NCBI GenBank assembly: GCA_002321855.1
Contig: DCMX01000159.1
Coordinates: forward strand, 1-16,660
From: Fidelibacterota bacterium UBA1611
GTDB taxonomy: Bacteria > Fidelibacterota > Marinisomatia > Marinisomatales > UBA1611
DNA length: 16,660 nucleotides
Direction: 5' to 3'
Part shown: positions 1 to 7,595 of the stretch, in pieces
Layout: every line of letters starts with the position of its first letter
Position numbering within the stretch: position 1 is the stretch's first letter
Translations under genes and position numbers: made by a program
Notes under the pieces: generated by a model
Seen by the model: the letters and a program-made list of their open reading frames with translations, nothing else
Databases searched by the model: none
Told to the model about the DNA's origin: nothing

Positions 1-351
1 AGTGGATGTTCTAATGATTCCACCAATTTGTGTTAATATCGGATCGACCTTGGGATCCACTTCTGCAGAAAGAGATTTGAATAGCTTGCCTCGTAGGGTG
101 ATCTTAATTCCTTTAGTAACCCGCTCTATATCCACCAAATCACTCTGATTTAATGGTTGAAGCTCTTCATTGGTCTCATCTAATATAATATTTATCCAGC
201 GATCCACGTGGGATTCTGCATCATTCAGAATAACTAATAACATCACGAAGAATGTGAGTAAAAGCGTGGTGAGGTCAGCGAAAGTGAGGGCCCATGCTGT
301 GGTCTTTGCTCGGGCTTCTTCCTGAGTGATTGGTTTACGTAACAGTGGCAT
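1..351 (-). CDS. motB: MotB-like stator subunit, C-terminus cut by window edge
   Basis: The first 117 residues of a MotB/OmpA-family protein are present; the reading frame is open to the edge of the window. After a short charged N-terminus, residues 20-42 form one membrane span that starts with the MotB signature W-A-L-T-F-A-D-L. Asp26 sits where MotB proteins carry the proton-binding aspartate of the stator channel. From about residue 80 a sequence resembling the start of an OmpA-like peptidoglycan-binding domain begins, as expected for MotB. The ATG lies 4 bases after the motA stop, so the two are almost certainly co-translated. By family, MotB anchors the MotA channel to peptidoglycan and couples ion flow to work. 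No flagellar gene is in view, so a non-flagellar use of this ion-driven pair is possible. Confidence 0.88.
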   Translation of the reverse strand, partial: MPLLRKPITQEEARAKTTAWALTFADLTTLLLTFFVMLLVILNDAESHVDRWINIILDETNEELQPLNQSDLVDIERVTKGIKITLRGKLFKSLSAEVDPKVDPILTQIGGIIRTST

Positions 352-355
352 AATT

Positions 356-1168
356 CTAAAGGTCGCGTTCTGAAAGAGCTACAAATGTCATTAATTTTTC
401 TCTTATTAGTAGGGGATGTTCGCGTGCATGAATACTAATGATCCCTTCAAGAACAATACTTTTAAGCATTATTTCATTCTCGGACTGCCGTTTGAGCTTA
501 CCGGCAATTGGAAGAAACACCAGATTAGCCAATAGAACCCCATAAAATGTGGTGATTAAAGCTGTCCCCATCCCAGCTAACAGGTCTTTGAATTGTTCGG
601 CCACATTAAACTCGACAGTTGATACCTCACCGCCCATTTGGAACCTATTCATCATGACTATCAGGCCAATTACCGTACCGAGCATCCCAAAGGCGGGGGA
701 ATAGGCTGCCATATATAAGATTATTTCTTGGCCACCTACGTGACGTGTGGATATATTACTTAGATCCAGTGAGAGAAAGGTTCTTAGTCTAGATGCTTCT
801 CGCTCATTGATGGCCAGCTCAACACCATCCCGAAGAAACGCACTCTCGATTGATGATAGATCCGCTTCTAGTGATAAGAGTCCATTCTTACGGGATTTTT
901 CCGCTAAATCAATGATTTTTTGAATTGTCCCCGTAATATCATATACTTCAGCTCGAATAACATTTTTTAATACAGAACGAAGATTAAATACGGCTTTTAG
1001 GGGATAATTCACCAGGGTTGCACATACTACACCGCCGATGACAATGAACACTGATGACCACTGGAAAAACCAAATGAATTCACCTTCGAGCCACCAAACA
1101 CTTGTAGCAATGATAGTGGCCCCGGAAACAAGTCCGATAATTGTCCCAAGATCATATTTTTGATTCAT
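356..1168 (-). CDS. motA: MotA-like proton/ion channel stator subunit
   Basis: This 270-residue protein has the length and layout of MotA: two N-terminal membrane spans (about 8-25 and 35-52), a cytoplasmic loop of about 95 residues, and two C-terminal spans (about 151-175 and 198-222). The third span carries the family motif around S157-P158-A-F-G-M-L-G-T-V-I-G-L, with the conserved proline. The fourth contains G-M-G-T-A-L-I-T-T and a second proline, P220. The tail motif E241-G-I-x-x-I with a later R/E-H-P and K-L is typical of MotA rather than TolQ or ExbB. An AGGA lies about 10 bases before the ATG. MotA with MotB forms the inner-membrane ion channel that powers the flagellar motor or another torque-driven machine. 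It sits 71 bases after the rhomboid gene and 4 bases before motB. Confidence 0.9.
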   Translation of the reverse strand: MNQKYDLGTIIGLVSGATIIATSVWWLEGEFIWFFQWSSVFIVIGGVVCATLVNYPLKAVFNLRSVLKNVIRAEVYDITGTIQKIIDLAEKSRKNGLLSLEADLSSIESAFLRDGVELAINEREASRLRTFLSLDLSNISTRHVGGQEIILYMAAYSPAFGMLGTVIGLIVMMNRFQMGGEVSTVEFNVAEQFKDLLAGMGTALITTFYGVLLANLVFLPIAGKLKRQSENEIMLKSIVLEGIISIHAREHPLLIREKLMTFVALSERDL

Positions 1169-1239
1169 ATCGGAATTATCCTATTTATTGTATTGGATAA
1201 AATTACATCAATACTTGTAGATGCTATTTTACCTGTTTA

Positions 1240-2067
1240 TTAATCCTTTTTTTTATATTTAGACAGGGTCTTGCTTGCGTTGTAAAGTTTATTCTGTTCC
1301 TGGTCGGATAGTCCTTTGAATCCAACCTTTTGAATCTTATCAAGAATATAATCGATATCTTTTTCGAGTGCTTTTTCCTTTGACTGTTTAACATCCTCTA
1401 TCTGAATACGATATTCTAGGGTCTTCTTTCTAATTTTGAACCAAATATCGTTCAATCTCCAACGGCGTTTTAAAAAAATATAACCTATCGCCATGCCTGA
1501 TATATGAGTAAGATGGCTGATTTGAGTCATTTGCTGAAAAGAGGAGAAAAAAGCGAGTATGCCTATAGCGATGACAAACCATATCGATTTTATTGGAATA
1601 AGCCCATAAAGGTATACCGTACGATTCGGAAATGATAACCCATATGCAAGCAAAATACCATATACAGCACCACTAGCGCCAACAACTGGAATATTTGATT
1701 GAAGATTGAATAAACAAGTAACTATTCCTGCTCCAATACCTGTCATAAAATAGTACTTGAGAAAATTCTTTCTACCCCAAGCATTTTCCAGCTCACTACC
1801 AAACATCCACAGTACAAACATATTAATTAGAACATGCCAGATATTGCCATGAAAAAACAGATATGTGAGAGGTTGCCATATCATAAAATCAGACCAGATA
1901 GCTTGTGGGACCAGACCAAATAAATCAAATAACAAGTGTTCTTTTCCAGATATTGTCTGTAGAAAAAAAATGGTGAGGTTCACTGAGACCAGAAGTTTTA
2001 TGGCATCGGTGAAAAGTTGCGGTTTATAGGACAACTGACCGGGATTGGCTTGGAATTGATATCTCAT
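1240..2067 (-). CDS. Rhomboid intramembrane serine protease with soluble C-terminal tail
   Basis: A six-span rhomboid protease. The catalytic serine is S132 in G-A-S-G-A-V-Y-G, and the partner histidine is H188 in H-L-T-H-I-S-G. H78 and N82 in the H-V-L-I-N-M segment match the oxyanion-side residues of span 2. A loop segment E-N-A-W-G-R matches the conserved W-R of the first loop. By family it cleaves membrane-anchored proteins within or near the bilayer; its substrate is unknown. After the last span, residues 202-275 form a charged soluble tail ending in K-I-x-K-V-G-F-K-G-L-S-D-x-E-x-x-x-L. I recognise this as the short helical domain found at the end of many Bacteroidetes rhomboids (DUF6576-like; from memory, not checked). 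Spacing to recO (91 bases) leaves room for its own promoter, but I see no convincing one. Confidence 0.9.
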   Translation of the reverse strand: MRYQFQANPGQLSYKPQLFTDAIKLLVSVNLTIFFLQTISGKEHLLFDLFGLVPQAIWSDFMIWQPLTYLFFHGNIWHVLINMFVLWMFGSELENAWGRKNFLKYYFMTGIGAGIVTCLFNLQSNIPVVGASGAVYGILLAYGLSFPNRTVYLYGLIPIKSIWFVIAIGILAFFSSFQQMTQISHLTHISGMAIGYIFLKRRWRLNDIWFKIRKKTLEYRIQIEDVKQSKEKALEKDIDYILDKIQKVGFKGLSDQEQNKLYNASKTLSKYKKKD

Positions 2068-2158
2068 GTTCTACAGAATATACATAATTACCCTAAATCG
2101 AAATAGTTCCCTTAAAAATCAATAAAAACATATTTATGATATAGAGTGAATGTTCTGT

Positions 2159-2848
2159 TCAATCGGCTAATATTTGTCTTGCGATATCCAAGGATCGCAA
2201 TCGCACTAAATCATCAAAATGATAGAATAATTGTTTCTGAAGATAGTTACTTATTACTCGATTATCTGTTGGAGAAACATGATTAACCGGCAATTGGTCA
2301 ATTCTTCCATTCATTAATTGTAGTAAAATCTCTCCGCTGTGTTCACCTTCGTATGGATCTGGAAAAGAAATACCGGGCATCTCCCGGCAATCTAGGTCGG
2401 GACGAAAGCCCAAGTGGGATAAAAGGGCACATTCATAAAACCAGAACAATATATTGGGGTCAAATTCTCCATCATTAAAACTACGTAAGACATCTACCAA
2501 AATATTAAACAAGCCAGAATGGGGGTCGTTTTCCCCTAAGGTACGATCTGTCATTTCCATTATAGATAGACAAAAGGTCACAGCTTTCAAAGAATTCTGT
2601 ATATGTGGCCATGATTCCTTGAAGCTCACTTTTGATAAAACTTGCAAATTGCGATTGGGTTTATCATAATAAATGATCTCAATAAAACTCAAAGGCTGGA
2701 ACTGAGCTACTTTAGGAGATCTTTTCGAACGAGCTCCTTTAATAATCAACCCGACCTTACCTTTTTCAAAGGTAAAACAGTTTGATATCAAACTGGAGTC
2801 ACCATAGGGGATTGTTCTTAGAACAACTGCTGGTGTATGAACTATCAT
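2159..2848 (-). CDS. recO: DNA repair protein RecO
   Basis: This 229-residue protein matches RecO in length and order. An N-terminal OB-fold (1-75) begins with the typical V-V-L-R-T-I-P-Y-G-D-S-S-L and K-G-x-R segments. A helical C-terminal domain contains F-W-F-Y-E-C-A-L-L-S-H-L-G-F-R-P-D-L-D-C (residues 135-154). In the RecF pathway RecO binds RecR and single-stranded DNA and helps load RecA onto SSB-coated gaps. Many RecO proteins carry a four-cysteine zinc site after the L-G-x-x-P-x-L-x-x-C segment. Here only C154 of that region remains, so the zinc site appears lost, as in some other RecO lineages. The start lies 15 bases after the proS stop, so the two genes are probably co-transcribed. 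Confidence 0.9.
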   Translation of the reverse strand: MIVHTPAVVLRTIPYGDSSLISNCFTFEKGKVGLIIKGARSKRSPKVAQFQPLSFIEIIYYDKPNRNLQVLSKVSFKESWPHIQNSLKAVTFCLSIMEMTDRTLGENDPHSGLFNILVDVLRSFNDGEFDPNILFWFYECALLSHLGFRPDLDCREMPGISFPDPYEGEHSGEILLQLMNGRIDQLPVNHVSPTDNRVISNYLQKQLFYHFDDLVRLRSLDIARQILAD

Positions 2849-2863
2849 TTACATCAAGTATAA

Positions 2864-4330
2864 TCAATAGGCTTTCGCAAAAATCACTTCGTGCTTAGCA
2901 GGATCACCCGAGTATATACATGTTAGACCTTGTGGTTGTTCATCAAATGGGATGCAACGAATTGTGGCTTTAGTTTCGTCTTTGATCACAGTTTCTGTCT
3001 TTTGCAGACCATCCCACCCGCAACGAACAAATCCACCCTCGGTAATGATCTGTTTGAATTCATCATAAGAATTCGTTGTATGTGTATTATCATTTCTAAA
3101 GGTCAATGCTTGATCATAAAGTTGCTGTTGTGATTCATGCAATAGAATTAGAATATTTTCAATTACGGCTTCTCTAGAAAAAGAAATCTTATCACCCGTA
3201 TCCCTACGAACAAGGATCGTGGTCCCTTCTACAATATCTCGAGGACCTATTTCCAAGCGTAATGGTACACCCTTCATTTCCCATTCGTTGAACTTGAAGC
3301 CCGGGGAAGAATCGGTCCAATCAATGTGATAACGAACCTCAGTTTCTTCAAGACCCTTAGTGATAGGCTCTAAATATTCCTTTATATTTGATATTTGATC
3401 ATCATTTTTTGAAATTGGAATAATTACCAACTGAATCGGTGCTATTCTGGGAGGAATTCGTAATCCTTTATTGTCTCCATGAGCCAGGATAACAGCCCCA
3501 ACCAACCTTGTACTAATACCCCAGCTCGTGGCCCAGACAAATTCTTCTTTGTTGTCTTTTGTTTGAAATTTTACTGAAAAAGCTTTTGCGAAATTTTGTC
3601 CTAAATTATGTGATGTGCCAGCCTGTAATGCCCGTTTGTCACCCATCATAGCTTCAATACAGTATGTCCTATCAGCACCGGCAAATTTCTCTGATTCTGT
3701 TTTCAAGCCAGTAAAGACTGGAATAGCTAGATAATCTTCTGCTAACTGTCGATATAGCTCTAAAATATCAAGAGTTTCTTTTTGGGCTTCTTCTTCGGTA
3801 GCATGAGCAGTGTGACCTTCCTGCCACAGAAATTCTGTAGTTCGAAGAAATAGCCTTGTTCTCATTTCCCAACGGACAACATTCGCCCATTGATTGATAA
3901 GGATAGGTAAATCACGATAAGATTGAATCCATTTTTTATACATTGACCAGATCACCGTTTCAGATGTCGGGCGAATGATAACTTCCTCATCTAAACGGGA
4001 TTCTGGATCAACTATAATTCCTTTCTGTTTGTCAGCTTTCAATCTAGTGTGGGTCACCACAGCGCATTCCTTGGCAAACCCTTCTACATGTTCTGCTTCT
4101 TTTTGAAAGAATGATTTGGGTATGAGTAATGGAAAATACGCGTTGGTATGTCCTGATTCTTTGATCATGTGATCAAAAATATTCTTGATATTCTCCCAAA
4201 GTTGAAAACCATATGGTTTTATCACCATTGTCCCTTTAACTGGACCATGATCAGCTAATCCAGCCCTGTTTACGACTTGCATATACCAATTGGGGAAATC
4301 TTTTTGCGGATCAGGTAAGCCTTTGCTCAT
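2864..4330 (-). CDS. proS: Prolyl-tRNA synthetase, archaeal/eukaryal-like type 3
   Basis: The enzyme charges tRNA-Pro with proline in the cytoplasm. With the ATG at 4330 the product is 488 residues, the normal size for the type 3 form, which lacks the large editing insertion of the E. coli-like type. Visible class II signatures are R-P-T-S-E-T (119-124), motif 2 R-W-E-M-R-T-R-L-F-L-R-T-T-E-F (153-167) followed by L-W-Q-E-G-H-T-A-H, and motif 3 around W-G-I-S-T-R with H-G-D-N-K-G-L-R-I-P-P (266-295). The anticodon-binding domain has V-P-L-R-L-E-I-G-P-R-D (355-365). The C-terminal zinc-type domain has C-G-W-D-G and the typical terminal F-A-K-A-Y. An in-frame TTG at 4387 would add 19 residues with no family match, so the ATG is preferred. 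No clear Shine-Dalgarno precedes it. Confidence 0.95.
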   Translation of the reverse strand: MSKGLPDPQKDFPNWYMQVVNRAGLADHGPVKGTMVIKPYGFQLWENIKNIFDHMIKESGHTNAYFPLLIPKSFFQKEAEHVEGFAKECAVVTHTRLKADKQKGIIVDPESRLDEEVIIRPTSETVIWSMYKKWIQSYRDLPILINQWANVVRWEMRTRLFLRTTEFLWQEGHTAHATEEEAQKETLDILELYRQLAEDYLAIPVFTGLKTESEKFAGADRTYCIEAMMGDKRALQAGTSHNLGQNFAKAFSVKFQTKDNKEEFVWATSWGISTRLVGAVILAHGDNKGLRIPPRIAPIQLVIIPISKNDDQISNIKEYLEPITKGLEETEVRYHIDWTDSSPGFKFNEWEMKGVPLRLEIGPRDIVEGTTILVRRDTGDKISFSREAVIENILILLHESQQQLYDQALTFRNDNTHTTNSYDEFKQIITEGGFVRCGWDGLQKTETVIKDETKATIRCIPFDEQPQGLTCIYSGDPAKHEVIFAKAY

Positions 4331-4407
4331 AATGAAATAAAGGGAATTATTGAGAGTAAAATTACCGGGGTCAGATGACTCGACCAAGGCGTTTTCGGTT
4401 CGAATTG

Positions 4408-4435
4408 TATGGACTGTTTTTAATGAAAGTCCATA
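4408..4435. repeat. 8-bp inverted repeat in the proS/trmH-family divergent region
   Basis: TATGGACT at 4408-4415 is the exact reverse complement of AGTCCATA at 4428-4435, with a 12-base spacer. It lies between the divergently read proS (start 4330) and the methyltransferase gene (start 4470), 35 bases upstream of the latter. It could be an operator or a leader hairpin. An 8-bp repeat of this kind can also arise by chance, so its function is uncertain. Confidence 0.4.
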
Positions 4436-4469
4436 TTCCCTATTTTATAGTATCGTTCGATAATGAATA

Positions 4470-5219
4470 ATGATCAGTCAAAGTGATATAAAACGTATTC
4501 GTTCCTTAAAGAGTAAAAAGGGGCGCCAAGAACATGGTCAATTCATGATTGAAGGATATCGCCTGGTCAAAACTTATTTAGAGAACCAGGCGGGTATCAT
4601 TGATGTGTATTATACAAAATCATTTAAGCAGCAATATAAAAGATTTAATTTGCTTTCTAAGAATTCAGAAAAGGAACTGGTATTAATAACTGAAAAATTA
4701 ATGAGTCAAATCTCAGACGCAATTACACCATCAGGAATCATTTGCATCTGTAAAACAATAAGAACACCGGTCCCAAATTTTTCTGCTCAAACATGGTTAT
4801 ACCTATACCAATTATCTGACCCGGGGAATACAGGGTCCCTTCTTAGGACCGCCGCATGGTTCAATATTAAGAATATCGCTTTTTCACCTTATTCTATTGA
4901 CCCGTTTAATCCGAAGGTTGTCAGGTCTGCTATGGGAGCACATATTCATATAGATATTCATATAAATATGGGTCTCGGACAATTTCAAGACAATAATTAT
5001 TTAACTATTGGTGCTGATCAAAATGGAAAAGAGGTTATTGATCAATTCGTGTCATTGCATAAAAGGGTCATTGTGCTGGGTGGAGAGGCACATGGAATTG
5101 GACAAACGATCAAACACAAATTAGACAAGATAGTCTCTGTCCCCAAAATGGGGTATGGTGAATCATTGAATGTGGCAGCGGCGGGAGCTATTTTAATGAA
5201 CCGATTATCTAAAAAATAA
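4470..5219 (+). CDS. TrmH/SpoU-family RNA 2'-O-ribose methyltransferase
   Basis: A 249-residue SPOUT-class enzyme. The N-terminal 90 residues form a small RNA-binding domain typical of the family, with I-R-S-L-K-S-K-K-G-R near the start and F-M-I-E-G-Y-R-L-V at 25-33. The catalytic knot domain has motif 1 L-S-D-P-G-N-T-G-S-L-L-R-T-A (115-128), motif 2 V-L-G-G-E-A-H-G-I-G (202-211) and motif 3 V-P-K-M-G-Y-G-E-S-L-N-V-A-A-A (224-238). In this family these bind S-adenosylmethionine in a trefoil knot, and the motif 1 arginine is catalytic. The product methylates a ribose 2'-OH in rRNA or tRNA; which nucleotide cannot be told from sequence. It stands alone on the plus strand, divergent from proS and followed by a hairpin. 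Confidence 0.9.
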   Translation: MISQSDIKRIRSLKSKKGRQEHGQFMIEGYRLVKTYLENQAGIIDVYYTKSFKQQYKRFNLLSKNSEKELVLITEKLMSQISDAITPSGIICICKTIRTPVPNFSAQTWLYLYQLSDPGNTGSLLRTAAWFNIKNIAFSPYSIDPFNPKVVRSAMGAHIHIDIHINMGLGQFQDNNYLTIGADQNGKEVIDQFVSLHKRVIVLGGEAHGIGQTIKHKLDKIVSVPKMGYGESLNVAAAGAILMNRLSKK

Positions 5220-5247
5220 AACGGGACAGTTATTCTGCTGCCCCGTT
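5220..5247 (+). terminator. GC-rich hairpin just after the methyltransferase gene
   Basis: AACGGGACAG (5220-5229) faces CTGCCCCGTT (5238-5247) across an 8-base loop, giving a 10-bp stem with one mismatch, right after the stop codon. No T-run follows on the plus strand, whereas an A-run precedes the stem and would give a U-run on a minus-strand transcript. It probably ends or stabilises the upstream transcript, but it is not a canonical plus-strand terminator. Confidence 0.5.
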
Positions 5248-5305
5248 AACAGTGCTGGTTAAACTTAATAATTCTATTAATATTTAAAATAGAACATAAT
5301 CTCAC

Positions 5306-5311
5306 TATAAT
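5306..5311 (+). promoter_or_regulatory. Possible -10 box ahead of the CPBP-mgtE-glycosyltransferase cluster
   Basis: A perfect TATAAT occurs in the AT-rich 181-base gap between the hairpin and the CPBP protease gene, 118 bases before its ATG. No good -35 element is visible at the usual distance. In this AT-rich stretch such a hexamer can occur by chance, so this is only a candidate. I see no gene in the gap. Confidence 0.25.
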
Positions 5312-5428
5312 GTCAAAACAATCGTTATTTTATTTTTCTATGGATTATTCCTATCAGAAATCATCTTTTCAATTTTGGAAATCAGTACTGTAACTTCATA
5401 GAAATGAATCCTCAGGAACCCGATCCTT

Positions 5429-6220
5429 ATGAACAATACATTAACTATTCGCACCGCGTTCAGTATTGTTATACTATCGATCTTTTCGGCATTTTTGGCT
5501 GGTGGGTTGGTGATGGGGATCGCTACATCTTTTCCTGATTCATCCAAAAAAATATATACCTACATTTCTTTTTTTATAGGTCAAGGATTCATGTTGGTCC
5601 CTTTAGGATATTTTCTTATATCTCAACAGCAACCCATTTTAAAAATACTTCGATTACGAAAAGTATCTCGACACATTATAGTCAACACTCTTCTGTTTGG
5701 TAGTGGAATACTTATCCTATCGGATGAACTGGATCGCCTGATCCAGGTTTTCATTCCTGCTCCGGATTATATTGTCAATATGAGTAGTTTAATGCATCCG
5801 GAAACAGTTGCAGGATTCATTATCTTTATCATTGCGGTTGTTATGGTCGCACCATTCGGGGAAGAAATCCTTTTTAGGGGTTTTCTTCAACAGTTCCTTG
5901 AAAAACACTGGAAAGATTCAACAAAAGCAGTTTTGATAACCAGTTTGTTTTTTGCTATGATACATTTGAACCCCTATTGGATGATACAAATTTATTTTCT
6001 TGGATTGATACTTGGGTTCTTAGCTTGGCGCACAGAATCAGTGGTCCCAAGTTTAATTCTTCATGGTTTGAATAATGCTATGGCCATCATTTTATCTTTT
6101 TCCAATGGAGAATCAAATAGTCTTTATACCTGGAATGGCCATGTCTCCCCCTGGATCTTATTGCTTGCAATTGGATTGATATTTTTTGGATTTAAAGGAA
6201 TCAATCAAAGAAAAGTTTGA
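5429..6220 (+). CDS. CPBP-family intramembrane metalloprotease
   Basis: A 263-residue multi-span membrane protein with the three signatures of the CPBP (CaaX protease/bacteriocin-processing, Abi) family. These are E145-E146-x-x-x-R150 in G-E-E-I-L-F-R-G-F-L, F175-x-x-x-H179, and H212-x-x-x-N216. In the family the glutamates and histidines form the metal-dependent active site inside the membrane. Bacterial members cleave prenylated, lipidated or bacteriocin-like substrates, or act as immunity proteins; the substrate here is unknown. The three N-terminal spans (about 9-33, 43-63, 81-97) are less conserved. It is the first gene of a tight plus-strand cluster: its stop is 2 bases before the mgtE ATG. 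A different-frame ATG at 5404 opens only a short frame and is not favoured. Confidence 0.88.
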   Translation: MNNTLTIRTAFSIVILSIFSAFLAGGLVMGIATSFPDSSKKIYTYISFFIGQGFMLVPLGYFLISQQQPILKILRLRKVSRHIIVNTLLFGSGILILSDELDRLIQVFIPAPDYIVNMSSLMHPETVAGFIIFIIAVVMVAPFGEEILFRGFLQQFLEKHWKDSTKAVLITSLFFAMIHLNPYWMIQIYFLGLILGFLAWRTESVVPSLILHGLNNAMAIILSFSNGESNSLYTWNGHVSPWILLLAIGLIFFGFKGINQRKV

Positions 6221-6222
6221 TA

Positions 6223-7593
6223 ATGCGAAAAGAAATGTTCAATCACGAGATCACCATCATCAGGGATACATATCGTCGTCTCCTTCGTCGCCACGCACGC
6301 ACGAATTTGATAAAACTAACAAATAAAACACATCCAGCTGATCTTGCCATAGTATTCCGATATTTTACTGAAGATGAACAGAGTCAGACATTTGCGCTTA
6401 TGAGAGATGATGAACATACTGCTGAATTTCTCACAGAATTGGATGAGGCTTTGGTAAAAGACCTATTACAGAAGGAATCTTCTGAGCGAATCGCTTCCAT
6501 TATCGAAAAAGCACCAGCAAATGACCAGAGTGATATTTTGGGGGCCCTATCAGTAGAAAGGTCACAATCAGTGATAGACCTTCTCAAACAAGAAGAGCAA
6601 GAAGAACTGGCAGAGATAATGGGATATCCCGAAGATAGTGCAGGTGCTATGATGACAACCGATGTATTTACCCTACATGAGGGGACAACATCCGGAAATG
6701 CGATCAAAACTCTTCAAGATCAAGAAGATGCGGAAATGGTATTTTATCTTTATGTGACCGATGATGACGATCGATTGGTCGGTGTTGTTTCGCTTCGGGC
6801 ACTGGCAACCACACCATCAGATACAAAACTCAAAGATATCATGATAAAACGAGTTCATTCTGTCAGACCAGAGACTGATCAAGAAGAAGTGGCCAGGGTG
6901 GTAGCACAATACAATTTCTTGGCAGTCCCCATTATTGACCCGGATGAACGTCTTCTGGGAATCGTAACAGTGGATGACGTGGTTGATGTTATCCGGGAAG
7001 AGGCAACTGAAGATTTTCTACAAATGGCTGGGGCTGGGAAAGATAGAGAGATCTTACTGAAATCAAGCTGGGAAAACGCCCGGGCAAGATTGCCCTGGTT
7101 GTTCGCCAGTTGGATCGGGGGAATAATCGCTGCTTCATTGATAGGAGCATTTGAACACATGCTTGAAAGCATTATTGTGTTAGCAGCTTTTATTCCTGTG
7201 ATCATTGGAATGGGCGGAAATATCGGCACACAATCATCAACTATTATTGTCCGTGGAATAGCAACAGGCCGTGTTGACGTAGGGGGTGAACTAAAACTCA
7301 TTTTAAAGGAAATGCGAGTAGGGCTTATCCTTGGCGTTCTTTATGGTTTACTTTTGGGGTTTTTTGCGGACTTTTCATTTGAAGATGCTCCCTCTAATCT
7401 AGGCATTGTCGTTGGGCTAAGTATTTGCGCCTCCATGCTATTAGCCGCAACGATTGGAACGGTCACACCACTTATACTGCGAAAGCTGGATATTGACCCT
7501 GCGGTCGCTACGGGACCGTTCGTAACTACAAGCATTGATATTCTTGGAGTTCTATTCTACTTTGTGATTGCTGGATCAATTCTGGTATTCTGA
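6223..7593 (+). CDS. mgtE: Magnesium channel/transporter MgtE
   Basis: A 456-residue MgtE, the usual length. It has a cytosolic helical N domain (about 28-133), two CBS domains (about 136-198 and 201-260; the first opens at M-G-Y-P-E-D-S-A-G-A-M-M), a linking helix and five membrane spans from about 281. The hallmark G-M-G-G-N-I-G-T-Q-S-S-T (329-340) is present. The last span carries D-P-A-V-A-T-G-P and T-T-S-I-D, where D439 probably matches the pore aspartate of characterised MgtE channels. By family, the N and CBS domains bind Mg2+ and close the pore when cytosolic Mg2+ is sufficient, so regulation is built into the protein. The ATG at 6223 is chosen over a TTG at 6217 that overlaps the upstream stop. 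Two bases separate its stop from the next ATG. Confidence 0.94.
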   Translation: MRKEMFNHEITIIRDTYRRLLRRHARTNLIKLTNKTHPADLAIVFRYFTEDEQSQTFALMRDDEHTAEFLTELDEALVKDLLQKESSERIASIIEKAPANDQSDILGALSVERSQSVIDLLKQEEQEELAEIMGYPEDSAGAMMTTDVFTLHEGTTSGNAIKTLQDQEDAEMVFYLYVTDDDDRLVGVVSLRALATTPSDTKLKDIMIKRVHSVRPETDQEEVARVVAQYNFLAVPIIDPDERLLGIVTVDDVVDVIREEATEDFLQMAGAGKDREILLKSSWENARARLPWLFASWIGGIIAASLIGAFEHMLESIIVLAAFIPVIIGMGGNIGTQSSTIIVRGIATGRVDVGGELKLILKEMRVGLILGVLYGLLLGFFADFSFEDAPSNLGIVVGLSICASMLLAATIGTVTPLILRKLDIDPAVATGPFVTTSIDILGVLFYFVIAGSILVF

Positions 7594-7595
7594 TC

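Noticed and set aside
4331..4387. TTG-initiated 19-residue extension of prolyl-tRNA synthetase.
   Set aside because: Type 3 enzymes normally begin close to the D-F-x-x-W-Y segment; the ATG at 4330 gives the usual length and the extra residues match nothing expected.
5404..5540. An ATG at 5404 opens a short plus-strand frame overlapping the start of the CPBP gene.
   Set aside because: It runs only about 45 codons, overlaps the well-supported CPBP frame and shows no recognisable motif.
6384..7535. Long minus-strand frames opposite mgtE.
   Set aside because: They mirror a strongly supported MgtE coding region, have low-complexity Ser/Ile/Pro-rich translations and no start signals.
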